Notes under the pieces: model-generated
The model's database searches: none
What the model was told of the DNA's origin: nothing
Seen by the model: the letters and a program-made list of their open reading frames with translations, nothing else
Assembly: GCA_035532935.1 (NCBI GenBank)
Contig: DATKQE010000113.1
Span: 4,399 to 68,398, forward strand
DNA from: DATJLY01 sp035532935
Lineage (GTDB): Bacteria > Pseudomonadota > Alphaproteobacteria > ATCC43930 > CGMCC-115725
Length of the DNA: 64,000 bases
Reading direction: 5' to 3'
Program-made: the position numbers and the translations under genes
Shown: piece after piece, positions 8,578 through 17,194 of the stretch
Layout of the letters: each line of letters starts with the position of its first letter
Position numbering within the stretch: the stretch's first letter is position 1

Positions 8578-8620
8578 CGGGCGGCTCCTCGCTCACTGTG
8601 GCCGGTTGGACGGGGTTGCG

Positions 8621-9685
8621 TCACGAGCCTTGCGTCGCGGTCTCGGCAAGGAGAGGCATGACGTACTGAGAAAAGGCACGCATCGAGCGTCGCATCATCG
8701 CATTCGGCATGACGCCGAAATCGAAGACGCACAGGAGAATGTGGAGGTCGAGCGCTTCCTGATGCTCCCTGATGCGCCGCGCGACCGTTTCGGGCGTCCC
8801 CGCAATGACGAGCCCGCGCTCGACCAACTCGTCGAATTCGAGGGCGTGGAGGACCGGCGCGCGCTGGCGCCACACATCATAGCTGTCCGGCATCTCGCCC
8901 TTGTTCGTGAATTGCGTATAGCGGTTCCACAGATCCCAATGCTGCATCAGATAGGGCTTCATCTCACGGATCGCGGCCGCGTCGCTCTCACCGACATAGA
9001 CTTCACGCGTGAGGAACAGCCGCGGCCGCAGCGGATGGCCACTCGCCTTCTGTACCTCGCGATAATATTCCTGGTCGCGCTGGCAATCCTCGATCAGCGC
9101 GTCGATCTGGCCGAACGGAATGTCGTTCTCCGCCGCCCACCGCAGCGAATCGCGGCTCTGCGCGCTGATGTAGAGGGGCGGATGCGGATGCTGCACGAGG
9201 GGCGGCGACAACGGCGTGCGCTTTTCGATCTTGAAGTACTTGCCGGAATGCACGAAATCCTTGTCCGCCCAGACTTTGAGGATGAGATCGAGCGATTCGT
9301 TGAACATCTCGCGCGAGCGATCCTGTTCGACCCCGAAGGCGCGGAACTCGAGCGGCTTCAGCCCGCGTCCGATGCCGACATCGATGCGGCCATTGGTCAG
9401 GACGTCGAGCATCGCCATTTCCTCGGCGACCAGCAGCGGATGGCGATAAGGCAGGATGTTCACCATCGTGCCGAGCCGGATCCGCTTCGTCGCGCGCGCC
9501 GCCGCCGCGATCATGAGATTGGGCGACGGCATGCACGAATGCGGCGAGACATGATGCTCGTAGAGCCAGTAGTGGTCGAACCCGCATTCCTCGGCAAGGA
9601 CGATGTCGTCGAGCTGCTGATGGTAGATCTGCGTATGGGAGAGCCCCTCGCGCGGCGCCGTATGGCCCCAGATGGCGAGCCTCAT
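8621..9685 (-). CDS. LLM-class flavin-dependent oxidoreductase (luciferase-like) 1
   Basis: TIM-barrel FMN-dependent monooxygenase family. It begins MRLAIWGHTAPREG, has the EHHVSPHSCMPSPNLMIAAA segment typical of two-component luciferase-like enzymes, then IRLGTMVNILPYRHPLLVAEE and the NGRIDVGIGRG motif at the flavin site. 354 aa is normal. It needs reduced flavin from a separate reductase, none of which is seen in the window. The start at 9685 has AGGAGAGGAGA upstream. It is transcribed away from a second LLM gene across a 182-base AT-rich gap and is the first gene of the minus-strand catabolic string. Confidence 0.88.
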   Translation of the reverse strand: MRLAIWGHTAPREGLSHTQIYHQQLDDIVLAEECGFDHYWLYEHHVSPHSCMPSPNLMIAAAARATKRIRLGTMVNILPYRHPLLVAEEMAMLDVLTNGRIDVGIGRGLKPLEFRAFGVEQDRSREMFNESLDLILKVWADKDFVHSGKYFKIEKRTPLSPPLVQHPHPPLYISAQSRDSLRWAAENDIPFGQIDALIEDCQRDQEYYREVQKASGHPLRPRLFLTREVYVGESDAAAIREMKPYLMQHWDLWNRYTQFTNKGEMPDSYDVWRQRAPVLHALEFDELVERGLVIAGTPETVARRIREHQEALDLHILLCVFDFGVMPNAMMRRSMRAFSQYVMPLLAETATQGS

Positions 9686-9756
9686 TTCCGTTCTCCTCTC
9701 CTGCGAACGACCATTCGCGCCGCCGTGCCCGGCCCGCGCTTTCGCATGGTTTCGCC

Positions 9757-9806
9757 TTGCGTCACCGGCGGTAATATATTAAAACAGGAATAGATGAAGA
9801 TTTCAA
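9757..9806. promoter_or_regulatory. Overlapping divergent sigma70-type promoters
   Basis: Minus-strand promoter: -35 TTGAAA (9806-9801), 17-base spacer, -10 TTTAAT (9783-9778), facing the 9685 gene. Plus-strand promoter: -35 TTGCGT (9757-9762), 17-base spacer, -10 TAAAAC (9780-9785), facing the 9868 gene. The two -10 elements overlap and include the palindrome AATATATT (9773-9780). This is the only AT-rich patch in the gap. Assignment is by eye. Confidence 0.5.
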
Positions 9807-9867
9807 CCATTGTCCTTCTGCAGTACGTCGCGGGGACACGGCACGGTCAGGACGCGGAGCGGGGAAC

Positions 9868-10899
9868 ATGGAATTCGGTGTGTTCGACCATCTCGATCGC
9901 AGCAAGCTGCCGCTGAAGGACTATTACGAGTCCCGGCTGAAGCTCATCGAGGCCTATGACCGGGCCGGCTTCCGTTCCTATCACGTCGCCGAGCACCATT
10001 TCACGCCCCTCGGCATGGCGCCGTCGCCCAGCGTGTTCCTGGCCGCGGTCGCGCAACGCACCGAACGCCTGCGCTTCGGTCCGCTCGTCTATGCCCTGCC
10101 GCTCTATCATCCCGTCCGTCTGATCGAAGAGATCTGCATGCTCGACCACATGAGCGGCGGACGGCTCGACATCGGCTTCGGACGGGGCGCGTCGCCGATC
10201 GAGATCGAGTATTTCGGCGTCGATCCCGCGCAGGCGCCGGCCATGTACGACGAGGCGCTCGCCTTGATCACCCAGGCGCTGACGAGTAAGGTGCTCAATT
10301 TCGAGGGGGAATTTTTCCGGTTCGACAACGTCCCGATGGAACTCGAGCCATTGCAGAAGCCGCATCCGCCGATCTGGTACGGCATTCATTCGGTCGAAAG
10401 CTCGGCGCGGGCGGCACGACGCGGGCTTCACATGGTCAGTCCGGATTCGATTGCCGACTCGCGCGCCTATGCGCGGCGCTACCGCACTGTGTGGCACGAG
10501 ACGAACGGCAACGCGCCCACGCCGAAGATCGGGCTCACACGATTCATCGTCGTCGCCGACACCGACGAGGAGGCGCTCGCCATCGCGCGGCGCATCTATC
10601 CCGTTTGGCACCACGGCTTCACCTATCTCTTCCGCATGCACGACCGTGCCCAGCGCCATGCCCAGCCGGACGATTACGATACCGTCATTCGGGTCGGCCG
10701 CGGCATCGCCGGATCGCCGGATACGGTCGCCGATTTCCTCGCCACGCATCTGCGGGAGTCGGAATCCGATTACCTCGCCGGCCAGTTCGCATTCGGCGAT
10801 ATCACGCTGGAGGAATCCATGAGGTCGCTCGATCTCTTCACCCGGCACGTCATGCCGATGCTGCGCGAGACGGTCCCGACACCTGCCGTGACGACATGA
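9868..10899 (+). CDS. LLM-class flavin-dependent oxidoreductase 2
   Basis: Luciferase-like monooxygenase. The N-terminus MEFGVFDHLDRSKLPLK, the AEHHFTPLGMAPSPSVFL segment and the GGRLDIGFGRGASPIEIEYFG flavin-site region are diagnostic. It is a paralogue of the divergent neighbour at 8621-9685: both carry E-H-H followed by P-S-P and the G-R-[IL]-D-[IV]-G-[IF]-G-R-G motif. 343 aa, normal. GAGCGGGG precedes the ATG. A MarR-type regulator gene follows 49 bases downstream on the same strand, so the pair is probably co-transcribed and the regulator may control the divergent promoters. Confidence 0.87.
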   Translation: MEFGVFDHLDRSKLPLKDYYESRLKLIEAYDRAGFRSYHVAEHHFTPLGMAPSPSVFLAAVAQRTERLRFGPLVYALPLYHPVRLIEEICMLDHMSGGRLDIGFGRGASPIEIEYFGVDPAQAPAMYDEALALITQALTSKVLNFEGEFFRFDNVPMELEPLQKPHPPIWYGIHSVESSARAARRGLHMVSPDSIADSRAYARRYRTVWHETNGNAPTPKIGLTRFIVVADTDEEALAIARRIYPVWHHGFTYLFRMHDRAQRHAQPDDYDTVIRVGRGIAGSPDTVADFLATHLRESESDYLAGQFAFGDITLEESMRSLDLFTRHVMPMLRETVPTPAVTT

Positions 10900-10948
10900 G
10901 CGACCACGGCGGAGCGGGAGCATCATTCGCCACGATGCGAGGGCTGCG

Positions 10949-11482
10949 ATGACGGAAGCCATCATGCACTCGGTCGGGTTCCTCATGAATCGCATCCTGT
11001 CGGCCCTCAACGACGATATCGACCAGGATCTCGTGAGGCTCGGCGCGAATTCGCGCTCGGCCCGCGTTCTCGTCTCGGTGCTGCATCAATCCCCGTTGCG
11101 ATGCCGGATCCTCGCTCATCTCGTCGGGCTCGAGGCGACCGCCTTGTCGCATCTCCTGCGCAGCCTCAGCCGCCAGGGGCTCATCACTCGCAGCCGCGTT
11201 GAAAACGACAACCGAGCCGTCGAGGTGAGCCTGACCGCCAAGGGCCGGCGCCTGGCGACAGCCTGTGAGGCGGTGCGGCGCGCGCGGGAGGATGCGCTCT
11301 TGAAGGATCTCGGCAGCGACGAGCAGAAGCAGCTCCTGTCCGCCCTCAGCAAGCTGCAGCAGCAGATCGCAAGACCGCGCCGCGAATCCCGCAGCCCCGG
11401 TCCGCGCGATGCCGCGCGATTGCGCCGGCCGTCGACCGCGCGGCGTCCCGCGGCTCAGCGTGCGGCGCCTTCGCCGAAATAG
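10949..11482 (+). CDS. MarR-family transcriptional regulator
   Basis: Winged-helix dimeric regulator of aromatic-compound and stress genes. The core (residues ~20-130) has the recognition-helix region LEATALSHLLRSLSRQGLITRS and the wing VENDNRAVEVSLTAKGRRL. The C-terminal ~40 residues are a basic Arg/Pro/Ser tail beyond the usual domain. The gene converges with livF and overlaps its 3' end by 28 bases, so the tail may have been generated by read-through of an eroded stop. Candidate target: the overlapping promoters between the two LLM genes. Alternative in-frame starts exist close by; the ATG at 10949 has GAGGG upstream. Confidence 0.85.
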   Translation: MTEAIMHSVGFLMNRILSALNDDIDQDLVRLGANSRSARVLVSVLHQSPLRCRILAHLVGLEATALSHLLRSLSRQGLITRSRVENDNRAVEVSLTAKGRRLATACEAVRRAREDALLKDLGSDEQKQLLSALSKLQQQIARPRRESRSPGPRDAARLRRPSTARRPAAQRAAPSPK

Positions 11483-12177
11483 TCCTTCAGCAGTTCGCTG
11501 CTTTCCTCGAGTTCCGACGGCTTGCCATGCGCCACGATGCGCCCCTGCGTCATCACGTAGGCGCGGTCGGCGACGCGGAAGGCCTCGCGCAGATTCTGCT
11601 CGACCAGGATGACCGAGAGACCGATCGTATCGACGATCTCGCGGATCGTATCGAACACCTTCTCGACGATCATGGGCGCAAGCCCGCCCGAAGGCTCGTC
11701 GAGCAGCAGAAGCTCGGGTCCCGCCGCCAGGATCGATCCGAGCGCCAGCATCTGGCGCTCGCCGCCGCTCAAGGTCCCGGCCGATGAGTTGCGCCGCTCC
11801 TGGAGGATCGGAAAGAGCTGGTACACGAGATCGATGTTGCGACGCGCCGCGTGCGAATCGGTGATGACGAAGGCGCCGAGCCGCAGATTCTCCGCGATCG
11901 ACAGGGTGCGGTAGATCTGCGCGCCCTGGAGACCATAGCAGATGCCGCGCCGGACATGCGCCGCGGGCGAGTCCGCCGTGATGTCGCGGTCGTTCCACAC
12001 GACCGACCCCTTTTCCGGGCGCAGGACGCCGAAGATGCCGTTCAGCAGCGTCGACTTGCCGGCGCCGTTGTGGCCGATGAGCGCCACGACCTCCCGGGCG
12101 CCGACATCGAGCGCCGCCTCGCGCACGACCAGCTTCTTGCCGTACCCGACGACAAGATCACGGACGCAAAGCGGCAT
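11455..12177 (-). CDS. livF: Branched-chain-type ABC transporter ATPase LivF
   Basis: Cytoplasmic ATPase of a hydrophobic-amino-acid-type (HAAT) importer. Walker A is GHNGAGKST (residues ~35-43), the signature is LSGGERQML, and Walker B is LLLLDEPSGGLAP; the later LVEQN segment supplies the switch region. 240 aa, the usual LivF length. The start overlaps the livG stop by 20 bases, indicating translational coupling. It is the last gene of the five-gene operon and converges with the MarR gene. HAAT systems in soil bacteria also take up aromatic acids, amides and urea, so the ligand need not be leucine. Confidence 0.93.
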   Translation of the reverse strand: MPLCVRDLVVGYGKKLVVREAALDVGAREVVALIGHNGAGKSTLLNGIFGVLRPEKGSVVWNDRDITADSPAAHVRRGICYGLQGAQIYRTLSIAENLRLGAFVITDSHAARRNIDLVYQLFPILQERRNSSAGTLSGGERQMLALGSILAAGPELLLLDEPSGGLAPMIVEKVFDTIREIVDTIGLSVILVEQNLREAFRVADRAYVMTQGRIVAHGKPSELEESSELLKDYFGEGAAR

Positions 12178-12940
12178 ACCTCGCTCCCAGATAGGCCTCG
12201 ATCATGCGTGGATGACGCTTGATCTCCGACGGCTCGCCCGACAGGGCGATGCTGCCGCCGACCAGCAGATGAACTTGATCGGACACATCGAAGATGACAT
12301 CGAGATTGTGCTCGACGAGCAGGACGGTCTTCTTCTGCTCCCGCGCCATGCGCTGGACGAGACGCGTGAGATCGTGAACGGAGTCACGGTCGAGCCCCAC
12401 GGTCGGCTCGTCCAGCAGGACGATTCGGGGATCGCCCGCGAGGGTGCGCAGAATGCTGAGGAAGCGCTGCTCGCCGAAGGAAAGGTCCTGGGCTTTCTCG
12501 TGCGCGCGCCGCCGCAGGCCGACTTCGTCGAGCATCCTGAGCGCCGAGTCCCGCGCCGCACGCGTCTCGTGCCGCATGCGCGGGCCGCGCAGGATCGCGG
12601 CGAGCGGGTTTTCGCCGCGCAGCGAGAAGCCCGCGACGACATGATCGATCACGCTCATCTCGTAGAAGATGCGCGGATCCTGAAACGTGCGTCCGAGCCC
12701 ACGGCGCGCGATCGCATAGGGCGGCAGGCCGGCGATGCTGCGGCCGTCGAAACGGATATCGCCGGAGCTGAGCGGCAAGATCCCGGTGATCAGGTTGAAG
12801 ACGGTGGTCTTGCCCGCACCGTTGGGACCGACGAGGCTGGTGATGGTGCCTTCCTCGATCGAGAGGCTGACGCCGTTCACGGCCTTGAGGCCGCCGAAAT
12901 GGCGCGAGACGTCGCGCAGCTCGAGAATCGCGCCCGCCAT
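12158..12940 (-). CDS. livG: Branched-chain-type ABC transporter ATPase LivG
   Basis: Second ATPase of the importer. It has Walker A GPNGAGKTT, the LivG-specific stretch ARRGLGRTFQDPRIFYEMSV after it, signature LSFGEQRFL and Walker B VLLDEPTVGLD, ending with the short RYAALRP tail. 260 aa is normal for LivG. It starts 3 bases after livM ends and overlaps livF. It would heterodimerise with LivF under the LivH-LivM membrane pair. Confidence 0.93.
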   Translation of the reverse strand: MAGAILELRDVSRHFGGLKAVNGVSLSIEEGTITSLVGPNGAGKTTVFNLITGILPLSSGDIRFDGRSIAGLPPYAIARRGLGRTFQDPRIFYEMSVIDHVVAGFSLRGENPLAAILRGPRMRHETRAARDSALRMLDEVGLRRRAHEKAQDLSFGEQRFLSILRTLAGDPRIVLLDEPTVGLDRDSVHDLTRLVQRMAREQKKTVLLVEHNLDVIFDVSDQVHLLVGGSIALSGEPSEIKRHPRMIEAYLGARYAALRP

Positions 12941-12943
12941 GGA

Positions 12944-13813
12944 TCAGCGGATCCGGTAGTTCCCGGCGATACCCTGCGGCCGGAAAATCGTCATCACGAT
13001 GAGAAGACCGCCATAGAGGATCTCGCGGACATGCGCGACGGCGCCGCCTTGGAGGCCGATGAACCGCAAAGCCTCGGGAAAGCCGACCAGGATGAGCGGG
13101 CCCAAGATGTTGCCGACGATGCTGGCGCAGCCGCCGACGAACAGCGCGGCCCAGGCAAAGATGACGAGCTGGAGATCGAACAGCGTCGGATCGATGAAGC
13201 GGAGATTATAGGCGGTCAGCAATCCCGATAGACCGGCGCCGGCGCCGGCGATCGCGAAAGCGATGGCCCGCATGCGGGCGACGTTCTTGCCCATCATCAC
13301 CGTCACCGTCTCGTCCTCGCGAATGGCTTGCAGCGTAAGCCCGAACGGCGCCGAGATCAGCAGGTGCTTGACGAGGAGGACCACGGCGGTGACCACGATT
13401 GTGACGGCCAGGAACTGCCCCGGCGTCACCACCTTCCACCCGAACAGGGAGATGTCGGGGATGCCGTAGATCCCGAACGGCCCGTTGGTGACGGCGACCC
13501 AGTTGGTAAGAATGGAGGCGGTAACGTTGGTGAGCCCGATCGTTCCGAGCACGAAATAATCGCCGCTGAGCCGCAGCGTCGGCAGGCCGACCGCGAAGGC
13601 GAGCGCCATCGGCGCCAGCATCGAGCCCAAAAGGACGGCGCCGAACCCCAAATGCAGCTTGGTCAGGAGCAGCGCCGTCGTATAGGCGCCGATACCGATG
13701 AAGGCCGCGTGACCGAACGAGAAGATGCCGGTATAGCCGACGAGCAGGTCCAGGGTCGCGACCTGAATGACGTAGATGCAGACCTGCGAGAGAAGGTTGA
13801 CGAAATAATCCAT
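12944..13813 (-). CDS. livM: Branched-chain-type ABC permease LivM
   Basis: Inner-membrane permease subunit. The N-terminal segments include DLLVGYTGIFSFGHAAFIGIGAY, the LivM hallmark, and the EAA-like cytoplasmic loop reads QAIREDETVTVMMGKNVARMR. About 8-9 hydrophobic segments lie in 289 aa, slightly shorter than E. coli LivM, which carries an N-terminal extension. It sits 15 bases after livH and 3 bases before livG. Confidence 0.92.
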   Translation of the reverse strand: MDYFVNLLSQVCIYVIQVATLDLLVGYTGIFSFGHAAFIGIGAYTTALLLTKLHLGFGAVLLGSMLAPMALAFAVGLPTLRLSGDYFVLGTIGLTNVTASILTNWVAVTNGPFGIYGIPDISLFGWKVVTPGQFLAVTIVVTAVVLLVKHLLISAPFGLTLQAIREDETVTVMMGKNVARMRAIAFAIAGAGAGLSGLLTAYNLRFIDPTLFDLQLVIFAWAALFVGGCASIVGNILGPLILVGFPEALRFIGLQGGAVAHVREILYGGLLIVMTIFRPQGIAGNYRIR

Positions 13814-13828
13814 TGCGCTTCTCCCGCG

Positions 13829-14707
13829 TCACGCCCTGCGCGACGCCATTCTGCCGCCAAACACGCCCTGCGGCCGCAGGATCAGGAAGATCACCAGCGT
13901 GCCGAACACCACACCGTTCTGCCACGCGGAATTCAACTGCCACACGGCGAGCTGCTGCAGCAGCGCCAGCATGAACGCGCCGAGCAAGGCGCCGGGAAGA
14001 TAGCCCACCCCGCCGACCACCACCGCCACGACGGAAGTGAAGACCGCGTCGAAGCCCATATCCGGCTTCACGCCGAGGTCGAGCGAAACAAGGATGGCGG
14101 CGGCGCCGGCGAGCGCCGAGCCGATCATCATGATGATGGCGTAAAGGCGCCTCGTATCCATGCCGTGCACCTCGGCCAAAGCGGGGTTGTCCGCCAATGC
14201 GCGAATGGCGATGCCGATGCGCGACCGCCGCAGGAAAAGCTGCAGCAGCGGAAAGGTCACGGCAACGACGGCCAGAACGGCGACATGCAGCGAGGTGATG
14301 GAATCGCCGCCGACGATGAACGCCGGCAATGGGCCTTGGCGCAGCGTCCGCGTATCGGTCGTGAACAACACGGCATAGACGCCTTGGAGAAGGCTGATCG
14401 TGCCCAGCGACGCGATGAGGATCGAGTTGGTACCGCCGCCGAGACGGCGAATCGGGCGGTAGATTCCCACTTCGATCGAGAGGCCCAGCAGCGTCGCGCC
14501 CGCGATCGCGAACGGCATAGCAAACCACAGCCCCATGCCGAGCAGGATGGCGCATGTGTAATAGACATAGGCGCCACCCGTATAGACCACGGCGTGGGCA
14601 ATATGCAGCATCTTCGTCGTGTTGTAGATCATCGCGAAGCCGACGGCGAGCAGCGCATAGATCGCGCCGGAAGCGATGCCGTTGATGAGATACTGACCCA
14701 GGATCAT
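13829..14707 (-). CDS. livH: Branched-chain-type ABC permease LivH
   Basis: Inner-membrane permease subunit with the LivH-type start QYLINGIASGAIYALLAVGFAMIYN and the HAHAVVY-type second segment. The coupling loop is RALADNPALAEVHGMDTRRLY. 292 aa, normal. It is the first membrane gene after the binding protein, separated from it by 115 bases containing a strong stem-loop, the usual arrangement for making excess binding protein. Confidence 0.92.
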   Translation of the reverse strand: MILGQYLINGIASGAIYALLAVGFAMIYNTTKMLHIAHAVVYTGGAYVYYTCAILLGMGLWFAMPFAIAGATLLGLSIEVGIYRPIRRLGGGTNSILIASLGTISLLQGVYAVLFTTDTRTLRQGPLPAFIVGGDSITSLHVAVLAVVAVTFPLLQLFLRRSRIGIAIRALADNPALAEVHGMDTRRLYAIIMMIGSALAGAAAILVSLDLGVKPDMGFDAVFTSVVAVVVGGVGYLPGALLGAFMLALLQQLAVWQLNSAWQNGVVFGTLVIFLILRPQGVFGGRMASRRA

Positions 14708-14734
14708 GAGACCGACTGTCGCGTGCTGGCGGAA

Positions 14735-14762
14735 CGGCGCCGATCCGGCATGATCGGCGCCG
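14735..14762 (-). promoter_or_regulatory. Intra-operon stem-loop between binding-protein gene and livH
   Basis: A perfect 11-bp inverted repeat (CGGCGCCGATC at 14735-14745, complement at 14752-14762) with a 6-base loop and no T-tract. It probably acts as an mRNA-stabilising or partial termination element that lowers permease/ATPase expression relative to the binding protein. The role is inferred from position. Confidence 0.6.
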
Positions 14763-14822
14763 CTCCCATGGCCGGCTTCTCGCCCCGATAGCGCCGTGAC
14801 GGCAGAAGGCGCCGCCGCCCGT

Positions 14823-15902
14823 CTACTCGGCGCGCTTTACGACCGGATACATTTCCGGCGCCCCGCTGCCGTTGTAGCCCCAGGTGCCGAGCACGCCATG
14901 GAAATTCTTGATGTGGTAGAGCGTGTCGCGCACCTTGACGGGGTCGAGCGAGTGGGCCCGCCGCAACGCCTCGAAATAGATGTTCGTGCAGTCGTAGGTG
15001 CGCGCAGCGAACGAATCGGCGTCATAGCCCCAACGCGGCTTGAACTTCGTCGCGTTCCACTTCTGATTGAAGTCGAGCGCCGTGTAGTAGATGCCCGTGG
15101 CAAGATTGCCCGCGATCTGCCGCACCTGCGGATCGGCCGCCTGGTCGCCGCCGATGAACGTCTTGGGGTGAAAATTGAGCTCGGCCGCCTCCTTCAAGGC
15201 CAGCCCATAGGCTTGCGCCCCCACGGACTGCACATCGAGCAGGTCGGGATTGGCCGCACGGATATTCGTGAGCTGCGCCGTGTAGGTCTGGTCCTCGGAA
15301 TTGTAGAGCTCCTCGTCGACCACCTTGCCGCCCAGCGACGTGAACTCCTTCTTGAAGGCCTGGATCATGAGCCGCATGGCATCGTTGTTTTCCGAGAGCG
15401 TGGCCGCGGTCCTGGCGCCCATCGTCTGGTAGCCCCAGCGCGCCGCGACGACGCCGTAAAGCGGTGCCGGCGGCGAGCATCCGGCCGCCCATGGGCTCGC
15501 CGCGATCCGGGGGTGCTGGGCCACGCTCATGACGAGGACGTGGCTCTCTTCGGCCACCGGCAGCGTCGCGAGCACCGCGGGAGAGACCGAGATCGAAATC
15601 ATCGAGACGTGGTCGACGTCGATGAGCTTCCGCGCCACCGCCAACGCGGTCGCGGCATTGCCCTTGTGATCCTCGACCACGACCTCGACCTTGCGGCCGT
15701 CGATCCCGCCTTTCGCATTCACCTCTTCAACCGCCATGAGGACGGGGTTGACCGTCATCCGCTTGAAATAGTCGCCATTGACGCCGGTCAGCGGCTGCGC
15801 GACCCCGATCTTGATGACCGGGCTGTCGGCATAGGCGGGACCGCCGAGCAGACCGATGACCGCCGCAACCCCGATGACGCCAACCGTGAGAGCCCGATGC
15901 AT
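14823..15902 (-). CDS. Branched-chain-type ABC transporter periplasmic binding protein
   Basis: Type I periplasmic binding protein (LivK/AmiC-like). A Sec signal peptide is visible (MHRALTVGVIGVAAVIGLL, cleavage after PAYA), followed by IKIGVAQPLTGVNGDYFKRM, the classic start of the N-lobe, and LMAVEEVNAKGGIDGRKVEVVVED. 359 aa, normal. The start at 15902 is fixed by the signal peptide and an AGGAGG Shine-Dalgarno 7 bases upstream; longer frames upstream are not coding. It heads the operon with livH-M-G-F. Ligand unknown; HAAT proteins bind amino acids, amides or aromatic acids. Confidence 0.92.
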   Translation of the reverse strand: MHRALTVGVIGVAAVIGLLGGPAYADSPVIKIGVAQPLTGVNGDYFKRMTVNPVLMAVEEVNAKGGIDGRKVEVVVEDHKGNAATALAVARKLIDVDHVSMISISVSPAVLATLPVAEESHVLVMSVAQHPRIAASPWAAGCSPPAPLYGVVAARWGYQTMGARTAATLSENNDAMRLMIQAFKKEFTSLGGKVVDEELYNSEDQTYTAQLTNIRAANPDLLDVQSVGAQAYGLALKEAAELNFHPKTFIGGDQAADPQVRQIAGNLATGIYYTALDFNQKWNATKFKPRWGYDADSFAARTYDCTNIYFEALRRAHSLDPVKVRDTLYHIKNFHGVLGTWGYNGSGAPEMYPVVKRAE

Positions 15903-16058
15903 CCTAATTCCTCCTGTACTTTTTCGTTTCTCGGCGCGCTTCGTCCGAGGATCACGCGCATGTCTTCCCGGCGACCGAAGATAGCGCCGATTGCCGGTCC
16001 GGCCACGCGGTTCGATCCGGCGGTCCGGGACGCGCACGCGCGCGATCCTATGAAAGTT

Positions 16059-16088
16059 GTAATAGATGAATCGACCAACTAATGTCAA
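16059..16088 (-). promoter_or_regulatory. Sigma70-type promoter for the first liv operon
   Basis: On the minus strand TTGACA (16088-16083), an 18-base spacer and TATTAC (16064-16059) face the binding-protein gene, giving a leader of about 150 bases. The -35 is a perfect consensus in an AT-rich island within GC-rich DNA. Confidence 0.6.
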
Positions 16089-16444
16089 TCTTGCGTTTGG
16101 CTGACGGGCGTGAACCGGCGCAAGCGGCAATGTCCGGCGCGGGTCGGGATCGGCGCGGACCGAGGGCCGCCCGGCTCCGGCCCATGTCCACGATCCGCCC
16201 GTCGATCGTGAAAGACCGGCCCCGCGTCCCGAACGAGCATGGCGCACGCGAAATTGCCGGGCATCCGAGCGCATACCGGATGAGAAGGCGATCCCTTTTC
16301 GCATCGTTGTGGCAATCGCTGTCGCTGCAAGCGTACAACCAGCGACCGCCACCTGTCGTTTCCGCGAACAGGCGCTTCATAGGCCGCTGTTGCAAGGCGG
16401 CGCCCCGCCAGCGTAATAGATAAGGGGGTACGAGAAATCACGCA
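16089..16444. other. Intergenic region upstream of the secreted hydrolase
   Basis: About 350 bases between the divergent liv promoter and the hydrolase start. I see no supported gene. The segment just before the hydrolase contains a G-rich Shine-Dalgarno-like run (AAGGGGG near 16421-16427), rather far from the ATG at 16445. No clear -35/-10 pair was identified for the plus strand. Confidence 0.4.
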
Positions 16445-17194
16445 ATGAAGCGTAGCACAACCGCCGCGATCCTGCTGCTGGCCGCGCTCATCGGGTTGAC
16501 GCACGCCGCCCGATCCGAGGAACGGGTCGAACTTTCCGGCCAGCCGGGGATCACACTGCCGGTTCTCTACGATGCGGCCGCCACGCCCACGGCGAGCGTG
16601 ATCCTCTTCGTCGGCGGCGACGGCGCTCTCGAGCATGAGACCGCCTCCTTCCTGTTGCGCGTGCGCCAGCGCTTTGTCGCGGCCGGCATGAGCGTCGCGG
16701 TGCCGGACACGCCATCCGATCATCCCGGCGGCTTCGGCCCCATCTATCGCACCTGGCTGCCGCACACCCAGGACGTGGCCGCGATCGTCGCGTTCCTGAA
16801 ACAGAAGGCGCCGGTGCCCATCTGGGCCGTCGGCACCAGCAACGGCACGATCTCGGCCGCGAACGCCGCCGCGCGCCTGGGGCCGGGCGCGATCGCGGGC
16901 GTGGTTCTGACCTCGAGCGTGTGGTTGGGCGGATTGGGCTATGTGCCGGTCGGGAAGATCGCCGTGCCGGTGCTCGACGTGCAGAACCGCGACGACGCCT
17001 GCCCGGCGAGCCAGTTCGCCCTTGCGAAAAAATACATCGCGCGCTTTACGGCGGCGCCCGTGAAGGAATTCGTCGCGGTCGCGGGCGGCGGTGATGGCGG
17101 CCCGCGCTGCGGCACGGGCTCGCCGCACGACTTTTACGGCGTCGAGAACCAGGTCGTCTCGACGATCATCGATTGGATCAGGGCGCACAATTGA
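16445..17194 (+). CDS. Secreted alpha/beta hydrolase
   Basis: Signal peptide (MKRSTTAAILLLAALIGLTHAARS) followed by an alpha/beta-hydrolase-like domain. A strand with VILFVGGDGALEHE offers an oxyanion-type loop, AVGTSNGTISAAN is the nucleophile elbow (G-T-S-N-G), NRDDACP supplies a likely acid, and SPHDFYG the catalytic histidine. 249 aa, compact. The family resembles uncharacterised periplasmic esterases/peptidases. The next gene begins 21 bases before this one stops, in another frame, so the two are probably translated from one mRNA. The substrate is unknown. Confidence 0.75.
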   Translation: MKRSTTAAILLLAALIGLTHAARSEERVELSGQPGITLPVLYDAAATPTASVILFVGGDGALEHETASFLLRVRQRFVAAGMSVAVPDTPSDHPGGFGPIYRTWLPHTQDVAAIVAFLKQKAPVPIWAVGTSNGTISAANAAARLGPGAIAGVVLTSSVWLGGLGYVPVGKIAVPVLDVQNRDDACPASQFALAKKYIARFTAAPVKEFVAVAGGGDGGPRCGTGSPHDFYGVENQVVSTIIDWIRAHN

